Made by a program: the position numbers and the translations under genes | Shown: positions 8,967 through 16,232 of the stretch, one piece after another | How positions within the stretch are numbered: the stretch's first letter is position 1 | Layout of the letters: each line of letters opens with the position of its first letter | Notes under the pieces: model-generated | Seen by the model: the letters and a program-made list of their open reading frames with translations, nothing else | Told to the model about the DNA's origin: nothing | The model's database searches: none | DNA from: Deltaproteobacteria bacterium | GTDB taxonomy: Bacteria; Desulfobacterota; Binatia; Binatales; Binataceae | Assembly: GCA_027317185.1 (NCBI GenBank) | Contig: DAHVFB010000002.1 | Location: forward strand, 22,672-86,671 | Reading direction: 5' to 3' | DNA length: 64,000 nucleotides

Positions 8967-9179
8967 TCAAAGTGTCCAGCGCTCGAGGTCGGGCGGAGAA
9001 TCGAGTTGCACGCGATCGCCGTTGCTCGGCGCATCACCCGGCGCTGCCGGTATCCATCCCGCGCCAACCTGCCGCAGCTTGACGACCTTCAGGGCCCCAT
9101 CATCGGTCACGTGGAGCTTGTAGCGATGCCTCCCGTTGGGCGACTGCAAGGTGATTTCGGCGTAAGCGAATTCGTCCAC
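8967..9179 (-). CDS. Small conserved-looking hypothetical protein
   Basis: 70 aa from a GTG. The composition is protein-like and not like a shadow: FAYAEITLQSPNGRHRYKLHVTDDGALKVVKLRQVGAGWIP reads as a small beta-rich fold of alternating strands, followed by a Pro/Asp-rich tail. A GGTGA lies about 8 bases before the GTG, with an in-frame stop just upstream. It is divergent from the M23 peptidase gene. The overlapping plus-strand ORF 8823-9341 has the Arg/Pro/Cys-rich composition of an antisense frame and was not called. I recognise no family. Confidence 0.5.
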   Translation of the reverse strand: MDEFAYAEITLQSPNGRHRYKLHVTDDGALKVVKLRQVGAGWIPAAPGDAPSNGDRVQLDSPPDLERWTL

Positions 9180-9337
9180 TTCGGTTCACCATCCGATCAG
9201 ATTCGCCAGGCTAAACGCATTGATGCCTGCTTTTTCGATTATTATTGCTTCCGCAGTGGGTGCATGCCCGAGTCAAACCGAAACGCTATCGGGCATTGCT
9301 ACGCTGAACATGCTGAACGCGAGAGGAAGATTGGAAC

Positions 9338-10528
9338 ATGAAGATATTTGCATTTTGCGCGGGGCTGGCACTGGCGATTTCGTTGGCAAGCCTGAGTCGC
9401 AACGCTCAGGCACAAACATCGCCTCTGCCACCGCTCAACGATCCGCTTTACATCCGGCTGATGGCCCAAACTTCTCCAACCCAAGCGGAAGTTGTGGAAG
9501 GAGCCAGCGTGAAGCATTCCGCCTATGAGCTTTACATCGCTAATTACGGTGGCACCCCGATGAAGATTGCCGAAGTGACAATCAGCGGCAAACATCGGGG
9601 CAAACTGACGCTGGAGGAACATCATGCCGGGGAGGACTTGAAAAATATGTTCAAGTTGGCTTCCGGCAAAACGGAGCAGGAATCTCAAGCAATATTGGAA
9701 CCTGGTGCGAGTGCGGCGATTTTTTTATTTCCAGCGCTGACTTCGGATCGCCCAACGCCGGACCGGTTTGAAACCGCAATCAAAGTCGAGGGGCAGGGCG
9801 ATCACGGCGGTTCGGGCACGATTCACGTTGCGCCCATAATGGTCGATCGCGCTCCTCCAGTCGTAATCACTTCGCCGGTAGATGGGCCCGATTGGCAGGC
9901 GGCGAATGGTCCGTCAAATACCTCCGCGCATCGCCGCGCTCTCCTGTTCGTCAACGGGCGCGGCCGAATTGGACAACGGTATGCAATCGACTGGGTTCAG
10001 TTGGGCAATAATGGCCTGACCTACCGGGGCGATGAACACCGCAACGCCAGCTATTTCGCGTACGACCACGAAATCCGCGCCGTCGCCGACGGGACCATTG
10101 TCGATGTTAAAGATGGAATACCTGAAAATACGCCGAACTCAGACAAGACTGCAGTGCAAATTACCTATGACACGCTGGCAGGTAATCGCATTGTCGAGGA
10201 CCTCGGAGGCGGCCGCTTCGCGGCGTATGCCCATCTTCGCCCCGGCACGATCACAGTCAAACGTGGCAGCCACGTTCATGCGGGCCAGATAATCGGGCGC
10301 CTGGGCAACACCGGTAACTCCAGCGAGCCACATCTGCATTTCCAAATTTGCGATGCGCCGTCGTTCGTCGACTCGGAAGGTCTGCCGTTTGCGATAGACC
10401 GTTTTACCCGTCAGAGCTATCGGATCAGCACGGATACGGCGGGCAAGCAGCACCTGACGACCGGTTCCGGTGTCCAGATTTCCAACCAGGAACCGATGGA
10501 AAACGAGCTCGACAACTTCAGGCGCTAG
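9338..10528 (+). CDS. Secreted M23-family peptidase (LytM/peptidoglycan endopeptidase type)
   Basis: 396 aa. It has a clear Sec signal peptide (KIFAFCAGLALAISLASLSRNAQA, cleavage after AQA near residue 25), a beta-rich middle domain of about 150 residues, and a C-terminal M23 domain: YDHEIRAVADGTIVDV, RFAAYAHLRPGTITVKRGSHVHAGQIIGRLGNTGNSSEPHLHFQI. The H-x-H of PHLHFQ is the catalytic/zinc pair, and AHLRPG matches the usual YAHL strand. The first zinc ligand appears to be the H of FAYDHE. M23 enzymes cut peptide cross-links of the cell wall or secreted proteins in the periplasm. The stop overlaps the convergent 138-aa gene by 4 bp. Other family members in similar contexts are inactive EnvC-like activators, but here the motif looks intact. 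Confidence 0.9.
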   Translation: MKIFAFCAGLALAISLASLSRNAQAQTSPLPPLNDPLYIRLMAQTSPTQAEVVEGASVKHSAYELYIANYGGTPMKIAEVTISGKHRGKLTLEEHHAGEDLKNMFKLASGKTEQESQAILEPGASAAIFLFPALTSDRPTPDRFETAIKVEGQGDHGGSGTIHVAPIMVDRAPPVVITSPVDGPDWQAANGPSNTSAHRRALLFVNGRGRIGQRYAIDWVQLGNNGLTYRGDEHRNASYFAYDHEIRAVADGTIVDVKDGIPENTPNSDKTAVQITYDTLAGNRIVEDLGGGRFAAYAHLRPGTITVKRGSHVHAGQIIGRLGNTGNSSEPHLHFQICDAPSFVDSEGLPFAIDRFTRQSYRISTDTAGKQHLTTGSGVQISNQEPMENELDNFRR

Positions 10529-10941
10529 TGACTATTCGACCACTCCAACGAAGTGAAATTCTGAATTTTCCAATTAACGAAATCGGGCTGAGTAGCGGGA
10601 TTCATCACCTGCTCAGCCCGAGCAATCTGTTCCAGCGCCGTCCGCAACCTCGCCGGTTCAATTTCGAGGGCATCACAAATCGCTTCGTAACTGAACGGAC
10701 CTACGCCGCCATCGCTTCTGATCCAATTTTCAGCCTCATGCGAAAGCATCAGGTCCCGGGTCTTGTTGGAGCCGCGCTTTTTCAGGTAACAAACGATGGC
10801 GTCTTCGAGCACGGCGAACAGCAGCCGGCGCTCGCCTTCGAGCGCCCGGCGCCGTCTCGTCAGATCGTAAAACTGGCCCGGCAGCAGACACATGTACTCG
10901 AGATCTTGGCCAAGGATGTCCGTGTCGCCATTGAATAGCAT
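10525..10941 (-). CDS. Conserved hypothetical protein (ERRLL...WPFSYE/ICDALEIEP-type)
   Basis: 138 aa. It carries the pattern ERRLLFAVLEDAIVCYLKKRG...SHEAENWIRSD...GPFSYEAICDALEIEPARLRTALEQI. From memory this pattern recurs in short uncharacterised proteins of deltaproteobacteria and relatives (E-A-xx-W-I-xx-D...PFSF-x2-VC-x-LG-L-xP). The C-terminal half looks like a small helix-turn-helix-like helical domain. The function is unknown. The gene is preceded by a 46-codon micro-ORF whose stop lies 7 bases before this ATG, so the two probably share one transcript. It ends convergent to the M23 gene with a 4-bp overlap. Confidence 0.8.
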   Translation of the reverse strand: MLFNGDTDILGQDLEYMCLLPGQFYDLTRRRRALEGERRLLFAVLEDAIVCYLKKRGSNKTRDLMLSHEAENWIRSDGGVGPFSYEAICDALEIEPARLRTALEQIARAEQVMNPATQPDFVNWKIQNFTSLEWSNSH

Positions 10942-10948
10942 AGAACCC

Positions 10949-11089
10949 TCAGTACTTTTGACGCAGGCGCTGAATTCTGTATCGGCGTTTCCAGCGCGTG
11001 GGCTCAGATTGATACGTCTGCTGATCTTGCGTCATGGTCTGCTTCTTTCCAGTCACTTTCAGGATGATGGTGGGCAGGAGCGGGTTCAT
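10949..11089 (-). CDS. Basic micro-ORF upstream of the 138-aa gene (not in the ORF track)
   Basis: Reading the minus strand gives MNPLLPTIILKVTGKKQTMTQDQQTYQSEPTRWKRRYRIQRLRQKY and a TGA at 10949-10951, 7 bases before the ATG of the 138-aa protein. A shorter form starts at the internal ATG at 11035 (MTQDQQ, 28 aa). The C-terminal half is strongly basic and aromatic (WKRRYRIQRLRQKY), as in small nucleic-acid-binding or ribosome-associated peptides, and lacks the Cys/Ser/Pro noise of chance frames. The close coupling to a conserved gene supports translation, as a real micro-protein or a leader. Which ATG is used is uncertain. Confidence 0.4.
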   Translation of the reverse strand: MNPLLPTIILKVTGKKQTMTQDQQTYQSEPTRWKRRYRIQRLRQKY

Positions 11090-11251
11090 GCAGGCACTGA
11101 CGCGGATGGACGATTAGCGGGATATCCATAACCCCTAAAAAATGTTTGATTGCTCATTTGGGCAATCTTAGCGAAAGAAATCCCTTTTCATCAGAAGCAT
11201 AAATTGCATTGGTCATCGTGAAGCCCTTCTGGTTGTTATGGGGAATCTATT

Positions 11252-12550
11252 TTGAGTAGCCGCCTTGCAGCTACTCAAGCTCGTTCGCCAAAGGCCGCGC
11301 CCGGTTCGGCGCAAAGCCGGCTGCTGGCTGCCGGCCTAATCGGAAACGTTCTGGAATGGTATGACTTTTCGCTGTACGGATATTTCGCCGCCTCGATTGG
11401 ACAGCACTTTTTTCCCTCGCGCAGTCCCGCGGTATCATTGATGGTGGCGTTCGCCGTCTTCAGCGCGGGCTTCCTGACCCGTCCGCTGGGCGCGATCCTC
11501 TTCGGCTATATCGGCGATCACTATGGCCGCGAGCGCGCCTTGATGCTGTCCATACTCGCGATGGCGGTGCCGACCTTCGTCACCGGATTGTTGCCCGGCT
11601 ACGCCAAAATCGGCGCGGCGGCCTCGATCCTGATGGTTATTCTTCGGCTCACCCAGGGGCTTTCCGCCGGTGGCGAATACACCACGTCAATCGTGTTTTT
11701 GGCCGAACGTTCGACCCAGATGGGACGCGGCTTCATGGCCTCGTGCGGACTGTTTGGCAGTATCGCGGGTGGGATGCTCGGCTCGGCGGCCGGCGCGCTA
11801 CTGAGTCATTTGATGACACCGGAAAATGTGGATGCCTGGGGATGGCGAATACCCTTCGTACTCGGCATTGTGCTCGCGTTCGTGGGCATACTGATCCGGC
11901 GCGATTTACCGCATACCGCGCATCCTCGCAGCGAGCCGGCAGCCGCGATGGCGCGCGCGATCATTACGCAATGGCGGGCGTTGCTGCATGTAACTGGGTT
12001 CGAGTTGCTCGAAGCGGTGGGGTTCTACACGACCTTCATATATCTGGCCACCTACATGACACAGGTGGTTCATCTTTCTCAGCCACACGCCTTCGCGGTT
12101 AATACCTTGAGCATGGGTTTCGTACTGTTCATCATTCCGCTGGCTGGATGGATGTCGGACCGGATCGGACGCAAGCCGGTTTTGCTTACCGCCGCCGTCT
12201 GCGCGCTCGCGTTCGCCTGGCCATTATTCCGCCTGTTCCAGCGCGGTTCGTTTGGCTCCGCGCTGTTCGCCGAGCTGGGCCTGGCGGCAATTATCGGATG
12301 TTACGAGGGTGCAACTCCCGCAGCCGCCGCGGAAGCTTTTCCGGCCGGTATTCGAGCCACCGGCGTTGCCGTGGCATTCAATCTCTGTATGACGCTGTTT
12401 GGTGGAACCACTCCGATGGTGGCAACCTACCTGATTGAACGTACCCGCAGTCCCATGGCGCCGGCGGTATATCTAATGATTGCGGCTGCACTTTCAACAA
12501 TCGCGATACTTACCTTATCGGAAACCGCACACGACCCCCTGAAAGATTGA
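11252..12550 (+). CDS. MFS transporter, metabolite:H+ symporter (MHS) type
   Basis: 432 aa from a TTG with GGGGA 8 bases upstream. About 12 transmembrane helices. MHS signatures: N-terminal GNVLEWYDFSLYGYFA, loop 2-3 GYIGDHYGRERAL, RLTQGLSAGGEYTTSIVFLAE in helix 4-5, and DRIGRKPVLL in loop 8-9. Relatives (ProP, KgtP, CitA, ShiA) import organic acids, betaine or aromatic acids with protons. The stop overlaps the TTG of the next gene (ATTGA), so the two are co-translated. The position beside a sigma-54 activator and the catabolic region fits uptake of a carboxylate, but the substrate is unknown. Confidence 0.9.
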   Translation: MSSRLAATQARSPKAAPGSAQSRLLAAGLIGNVLEWYDFSLYGYFAASIGQHFFPSRSPAVSLMVAFAVFSAGFLTRPLGAILFGYIGDHYGRERALMLSILAMAVPTFVTGLLPGYAKIGAAASILMVILRLTQGLSAGGEYTTSIVFLAERSTQMGRGFMASCGLFGSIAGGMLGSAAGALLSHLMTPENVDAWGWRIPFVLGIVLAFVGILIRRDLPHTAHPRSEPAAAMARAIITQWRALLHVTGFELLEAVGFYTTFIYLATYMTQVVHLSQPHAFAVNTLSMGFVLFIIPLAGWMSDRIGRKPVLLTAAVCALAFAWPLFRLFQRGSFGSALFAELGLAAIIGCYEGATPAAAAEAFPAGIRATGVAVAFNLCMTLFGGTTPMVATYLIERTRSPMAPAVYLMIAAALSTIAILTLSETAHDPLKD

Positions 12551-14454
12551 ACAAGCTATTGGCTCGGCATTTGCTTCCTTCTCTGCCCGGTCATTGCTTG
12601 GAAACCACCAATCAGAACTCCAACCCTGAACTCGTCGAAGACGGACATGTCGGCGTCAGCCGCGCGGCGCGCCCAATTATCGGCGTGATCATCGGAACCG
12701 CGGTCCTTTATTTCGGGCGTGAGGTTCTTCTTCCACTCGCGGTCGCCACCATTTTGGCGGTGATCTTCAGCCCTATCGCAGATCGACTAGAGCCGTGGCT
12801 GGGCCGTCTGATCAGCACTGCGCTGGTGGTTTTGACCGCAATCGTGGTGGCCGCCGGCATCGGTTATTTCCTGACCGTCGAGCTGGCTTCGGTCGCCCTG
12901 CAGATGACCGACTATACCGATAACATCGCGCGCAAAGTATCGGCGGTCGAGAGAAGCCAGCCGGCATGGCTGCAACGGGTCGAAAACGCCATCAAGGAAG
13001 TCGAAAACCAGGTGCAACGTTCGCAGCCCCGCGTACGGCAGCGAAAACCGACGATGGTACAGACGGTGCCTGCTTCACCCCAGGTTCAGGAGGTGGTGAA
13101 GAGCGTCCTCCCGGTGTTGTCCGGCGTGATCGAAACCCTGCTGATCATCGTGCTGTTGTTTTTTATGCTGCACGAACGCCGAAACCTGCGTGATCGATTT
13201 GTCAGATTGTGCGCACGGGGGCGGATCACAGTAGCGGCGGAGGCGATCGATACCGCCGGACATGCGGTCAGCCATTATCTATTTTTAATTTCAGTAATCA
13301 ATTTTGCTTTCGGCGTTTCGATTGGAATTGTCCTCGCGATCCTCGGCCTGCCGAACCCGTGGCTATGGGGCGTCATCGCTTTTTTGCTGCGGTACGTGCC
13401 CTATGTCGGGGCGTTCATGGCGGGATTATTGCCGACTTTGGTGGCTTTTGCGGTATTTCCCGGATGGGGTAAGTCGCTCGAGGTGTTGGGCGCGTTCATT
13501 GTGTTGGATCAAGTGTCGGCACAGTTCCTGGAGCCAGTTCTGGTCGGGCGCGGAATCGGCGTTTCGCCGGTAGCGCTACTGGTCTCGGCCATGTATTGGG
13601 CGTGGCTGTGGGGGCCGGCAGGCTTGCTCCTGGCGACGCCACTGACGACTTGTTTCAAGGTCGCGGGAGACTACCTTCCAGCCCTCGGGTTCTTTTCGAT
13701 CCTGCTAGGGGCAGATGGCAAACTTGAAGATTACAACGATTACTACCGAATGTTGCTTGAACTCGATGAATCAGGCGCACGCGCACTCGCAATCCGCTAC
13801 TGCAACGAGCACGGCCTGGAAGCGACTTTCAACGATTTGCTGATTCCCGCCGTGATGCTGGCCGGCGACGAGCGCGCACAGAACCATATTCCCGAGGAGA
13901 ACGAGCGCTTCGTGATGGACGTCACGCGCCAGTTAATTGCTGATCTTGGAAGTCGTTTCAGCAAGGCCCGGATCATCCCTAATCTGCGCATCTTCGGCAT
14001 CTGTGCGCCCGGCGAGGTACACAATATCGGCCTTCTTATCCTGCTCGAGCTGCTGCGGCTCGATGGCGCCGCTGCCCGTTACTCAGGCGATAATCAATCG
14101 CGCGACGAGATTCGCGAATACACCAGACGCTATTCACCCGATGTGCTGTGCATTTCATGTGTCAGCGATCAGAGCCTGCCGGTAACGATCGAGCTTACCC
14201 GGGAGCTCAAGCTGGATCTGCCCAATCTGGCAATCTTCGCCGGCGGAACCGCCGCGATGGCCGGATCGAATGAACTCCTGAAGGCTGGATGCATGCAAGT
14301 ATGCGCGACCAAGGAGAAAGCCAGACGCGATATTCTGCGCTTCGCCCAACGCCGCTTTCGCCTGCGCGCGGTCCCCCCACCATCGCCTGCGACGGAGCGT
14401 CAACCGGCTGCCGCCGGGGCGGAAGCCGCGCCTCGTCAAAATCGCAACATCTGA
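12547..14454 (+). CDS. AI-2E family permease fused to a C-terminal cobalamin-binding-like module
   Basis: 635 aa from a TTG overlapping the upstream stop. Residues about 40-385 form an AI-2E/PerM/TqsA-type membrane domain: VIFSPIADRLEP near the N-terminus, a long soluble insertion, FFMLHERRNLRDRF, then FLLRYVPYVGAFMAGLLPTLVAF, LDQVSAQFLEPVLVGRGIGVSPVALLVSAMYWAWLWGPAGLLLATPLT. After residue 390 comes a helical bundle (LLIPAVMLAGDERAQNHIPEENERFVMDVTRQLIADL) and a Rossmann-like part with GEVHNIG (His492), SCVSDQS and FAGGTAAM, corresponding to the D-x-H-x2-G, S-x-L and GG motifs of B12-binding domains. The usual Asp is Glu here. It may be a cobalamin- or light-sensing regulatory tail. The C-terminus is Pro/Ala-rich. 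Confidence 0.85.
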   Translation: MNKLLARHLLPSLPGHCLETTNQNSNPELVEDGHVGVSRAARPIIGVIIGTAVLYFGREVLLPLAVATILAVIFSPIADRLEPWLGRLISTALVVLTAIVVAAGIGYFLTVELASVALQMTDYTDNIARKVSAVERSQPAWLQRVENAIKEVENQVQRSQPRVRQRKPTMVQTVPASPQVQEVVKSVLPVLSGVIETLLIIVLLFFMLHERRNLRDRFVRLCARGRITVAAEAIDTAGHAVSHYLFLISVINFAFGVSIGIVLAILGLPNPWLWGVIAFLLRYVPYVGAFMAGLLPTLVAFAVFPGWGKSLEVLGAFIVLDQVSAQFLEPVLVGRGIGVSPVALLVSAMYWAWLWGPAGLLLATPLTTCFKVAGDYLPALGFFSILLGADGKLEDYNDYYRMLLELDESGARALAIRYCNEHGLEATFNDLLIPAVMLAGDERAQNHIPEENERFVMDVTRQLIADLGSRFSKARIIPNLRIFGICAPGEVHNIGLLILLELLRLDGAAARYSGDNQSRDEIREYTRRYSPDVLCISCVSDQSLPVTIELTRELKLDLPNLAIFAGGTAAMAGSNELLKAGCMQVCATKEKARRDILRFAQRRFRLRAVPPPSPATERQPAAAGAEAAPRQNRNI

Positions 14455-14534
14455 TTCATTGGGCCTTTTTACAAAGAAGCGGACACAACTTAGCCGTCGT
14501 GCCTGCCCGCGAGCGAATCGCCAATCTTTAATAG

Positions 14535-14720
14535 TTAACGGCGGACTTTGTAGGGTGAAACTTCACTGCTACAAAGAGCCGTACCTATTGAAGCGGGGTT
14601 AAGCCGATCGAACAAGCAAAAGCTCACGATGCCATCATCGTAGCCCGTGGCATATATCGTGCGTCCGCGATCATCATCTATAAGCGTATAGTCGTTGGCG
14701 TATCGCAGATCAGTGGAACA
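14535..14720 (-). pseudogene. Orphan coding remnant without start codon
   Basis: Between an upstream in-frame TAA (14721-14723) and a TAA at 14535-14537, the minus strand reads 61 sense codons with a natural protein look: CSTDLRYANDYTLIDDDRGR, then TIYATGYDDGIVSFCLFDRL, ending SSEVSPYKVRR. No ATG, GTG or TTG is in a useful place. The IDDDRGRTIYATGYDDGIVSF stretch resembles one blade of a beta-propeller. The likely explanation is the tail of a gene deleted during rearrangement. It could also be a chance open frame. Confidence 0.35.
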
Positions 14721-14847
14721 TTAAGCGGTTCGCAACCATTTTCTTCGCGCGAGCATACTTAATCGTTCACTTCCGCTGCGAAACGCTCAAGCTGACGCTT
14801 TGGTCCCGCCGACCCGCGTAGGACCGTAAACAAACAACACACTTAGC

Positions 14848-14874
14848 GCTCCGGCCTGGAGTCGGAGCCTTTTT
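14848..14874 (+). terminator. Rho-independent terminator-like hairpin
   Basis: GCTCCG, a 9-base loop, then CGGAGC followed by CTTTTT. The stem is only 6 bp but GC-rich, with a T run. It lies about 390 bp after the AI-2E fusion gene and 70 bp before the sigma-54 activator, so it would insulate the activator from upstream transcription or end a short RNA from this intergenic region. Confidence 0.45.
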
Positions 14875-14943
14875 CCCGGTACGTCCTTGGCCGCGCTACC
14901 GCGATGGTACTGCGCCGTTTTTCGTTGAAGGAATTTAGTTAAG

Positions 14944-15966
14944 ATGATTTCCGCAGCTCACCACAATGAAGTTGCTTGCGGCGACCAGAGCGCCATGATC
15001 GGACGTTCGCCGGCCATGCGCGCGGTGATGGCGACGATTGAAAGGATCGCACAATCTCCGGCTTCGGCCGTGATCACCGGCGAGAGCGGGACTGGAAAGG
15101 AACTGGTAGCCCGTACCATTCATCAACTCTCAGCGCGCCGGGATGCCCCCTACGTAGCCGTTAACTGCGCGGCGATCCCTGAAAGCCTGATGGAAAGCGA
15201 GCTTTTCGGACATGAGCGTGGTGCTTTCACCGGGGCGGATCGCAGGCAGGAAGGCTGCTTCGAGATGGCCAACGGCGGCACTCTGTTGCTCGACGAAATT
15301 ACCGAGATGAAGGCTGGTCTGCAGGCGAAGCTTCTGCGAGTACTGGAAGAGCATCGTCTGCGCAGGGTCGGCGGTTCGGTCGAGCTCTCGCTGGACGTGC
15401 GGGTGCTGGCGACCACCAATCGCAATGTCGAGCAGACCGTCCGTGAGGGCCGCCTGCGTCCCGACCTGTACTATCGGCTCAATATCTTCACCGTTCATCT
15501 GCCCCCGCTTCGCGAGCGAGTCGAAGACCTGCCGATGCTGATCGAGGCGTTTCTGCGGCAGTTCTCGCGCACGGGAGCAAAGGAAATAACTGGCATCGAC
15601 GAAGCCTGCCTCGATTTACTACGCGCGCATCCATGGCCCGGGAATGTCCGCCAGTTGCGCAACGTGATCGAACGGGCCTGTATCGTGTGTCAGGGCGGAC
15701 TGATCCGCAAACAAGATTTGCCCGAGGAGTTTCGCAACTGCGGACCGCAGGGCAATGGCTACTTCATGGTGCGGCTGGGAACCTCGCTGACCGAGGTTGA
15801 ACGGGAGCTGATTTCGCGAACAATCGACTACGCCGGCGGAAACAAAACCAGGGCAGCACAGATTCTGGGCGTGAGCACACGCACGATCTACAATAAACTC
15901 GACCAATACGCGCAGCCCGATAGCCAGGATGGAACCCACGCCCACTCGCGTGAAACTTTGAACTGA
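14944..15966 (+). CDS. Sigma-54-dependent transcriptional activator lacking a sensor domain
   Basis: 340 aa: AAA+ central domain plus Fis-type HTH, with only about 17 residues before the AAA+ part, so there is no receiver, GAF or PAS domain. Walker A GESGTGKE (46-53), the sigma-54 contact loop GAFTGA (93-98), Walker B GTLLLDEI, the arginine-finger region and NVRQLRNVIERAC follow in order. The C-terminal NKTRAAQILGVSTRTIYNKL is the DNA-binding helix-turn-helix. The architecture equals PspF-type enhancer-binding proteins, which are constitutively competent and restrained by a partner protein. It could activate the downstream UbiD gene or the upstream transporter; I see no clear -24/-12 site. 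Confidence 0.93.
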   Translation: MISAAHHNEVACGDQSAMIGRSPAMRAVMATIERIAQSPASAVITGESGTGKELVARTIHQLSARRDAPYVAVNCAAIPESLMESELFGHERGAFTGADRRQEGCFEMANGGTLLLDEITEMKAGLQAKLLRVLEEHRLRRVGGSVELSLDVRVLATTNRNVEQTVREGRLRPDLYYRLNIFTVHLPPLRERVEDLPMLIEAFLRQFSRTGAKEITGIDEACLDLLRAHPWPGNVRQLRNVIERACIVCQGGLIRKQDLPEEFRNCGPQGNGYFMVRLGTSLTEVERELISRTIDYAGGNKTRAAQILGVSTRTIYNKLDQYAQPDSQDGTHAHSRETLN

Positions 15967-16232
15967 TCCCATTGAACCAATCCGCGGTGGAGCTTCGGCG
16001 TGCTCTGCACGCTGCCGGCGCCTTCCGCGCTTCCACGCCAATTGCAATTCCCTCTTCTCTGGGCTATGGGGAAACGAACGCTTGCAAGGATAATAGGTAT
16101 CCAGGGCCGTTGCCTGTGCGATCGGGGCATGTAGCTCATCCCTAAGCCATACCCAACACCTGATCCTCACGACTACAGCTCTGTAACGCTCTCTTACGCG
16201 GAGACGCCATAGAGAGAATGAGGGAAAGTGCC

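Larger units (their letters stand above)
14455..14943 (+). other. 489-bp intergenic region with a decayed reading frame and a terminator-like hairpin
   Basis: No intact gene is visible between the AI-2E fusion and the sigma-54 activator. The region holds an orphan minus-strand coding stretch without a start codon (14535-14720) and a hairpin with a T run (14848-14874). The length and decay suggest a deleted gene. A sigma-54 promoter was looked for before the activator and not found convincingly. Confidence 0.5.

Noticed and set aside
8823-9341. Plus-strand ORF (172 aa) whose stop overlaps the M23 start by 4 bp
   Set aside because: The overlap looks like coupling, but the protein is Arg/Pro/Cys-rich without any motif, as expected from the antisense of the 70-aa gene at 8967-9179. 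The M23 gene has its own AGGA upstream.
16065-16100. Possible sigma-54 promoter (ATGGGGAAACGAACGCTTGCAAGG) before UbiD
   Set aside because: The TTGC and GG elements are not at the required 10-base spacing, so it does not fit the -24/-12 consensus.
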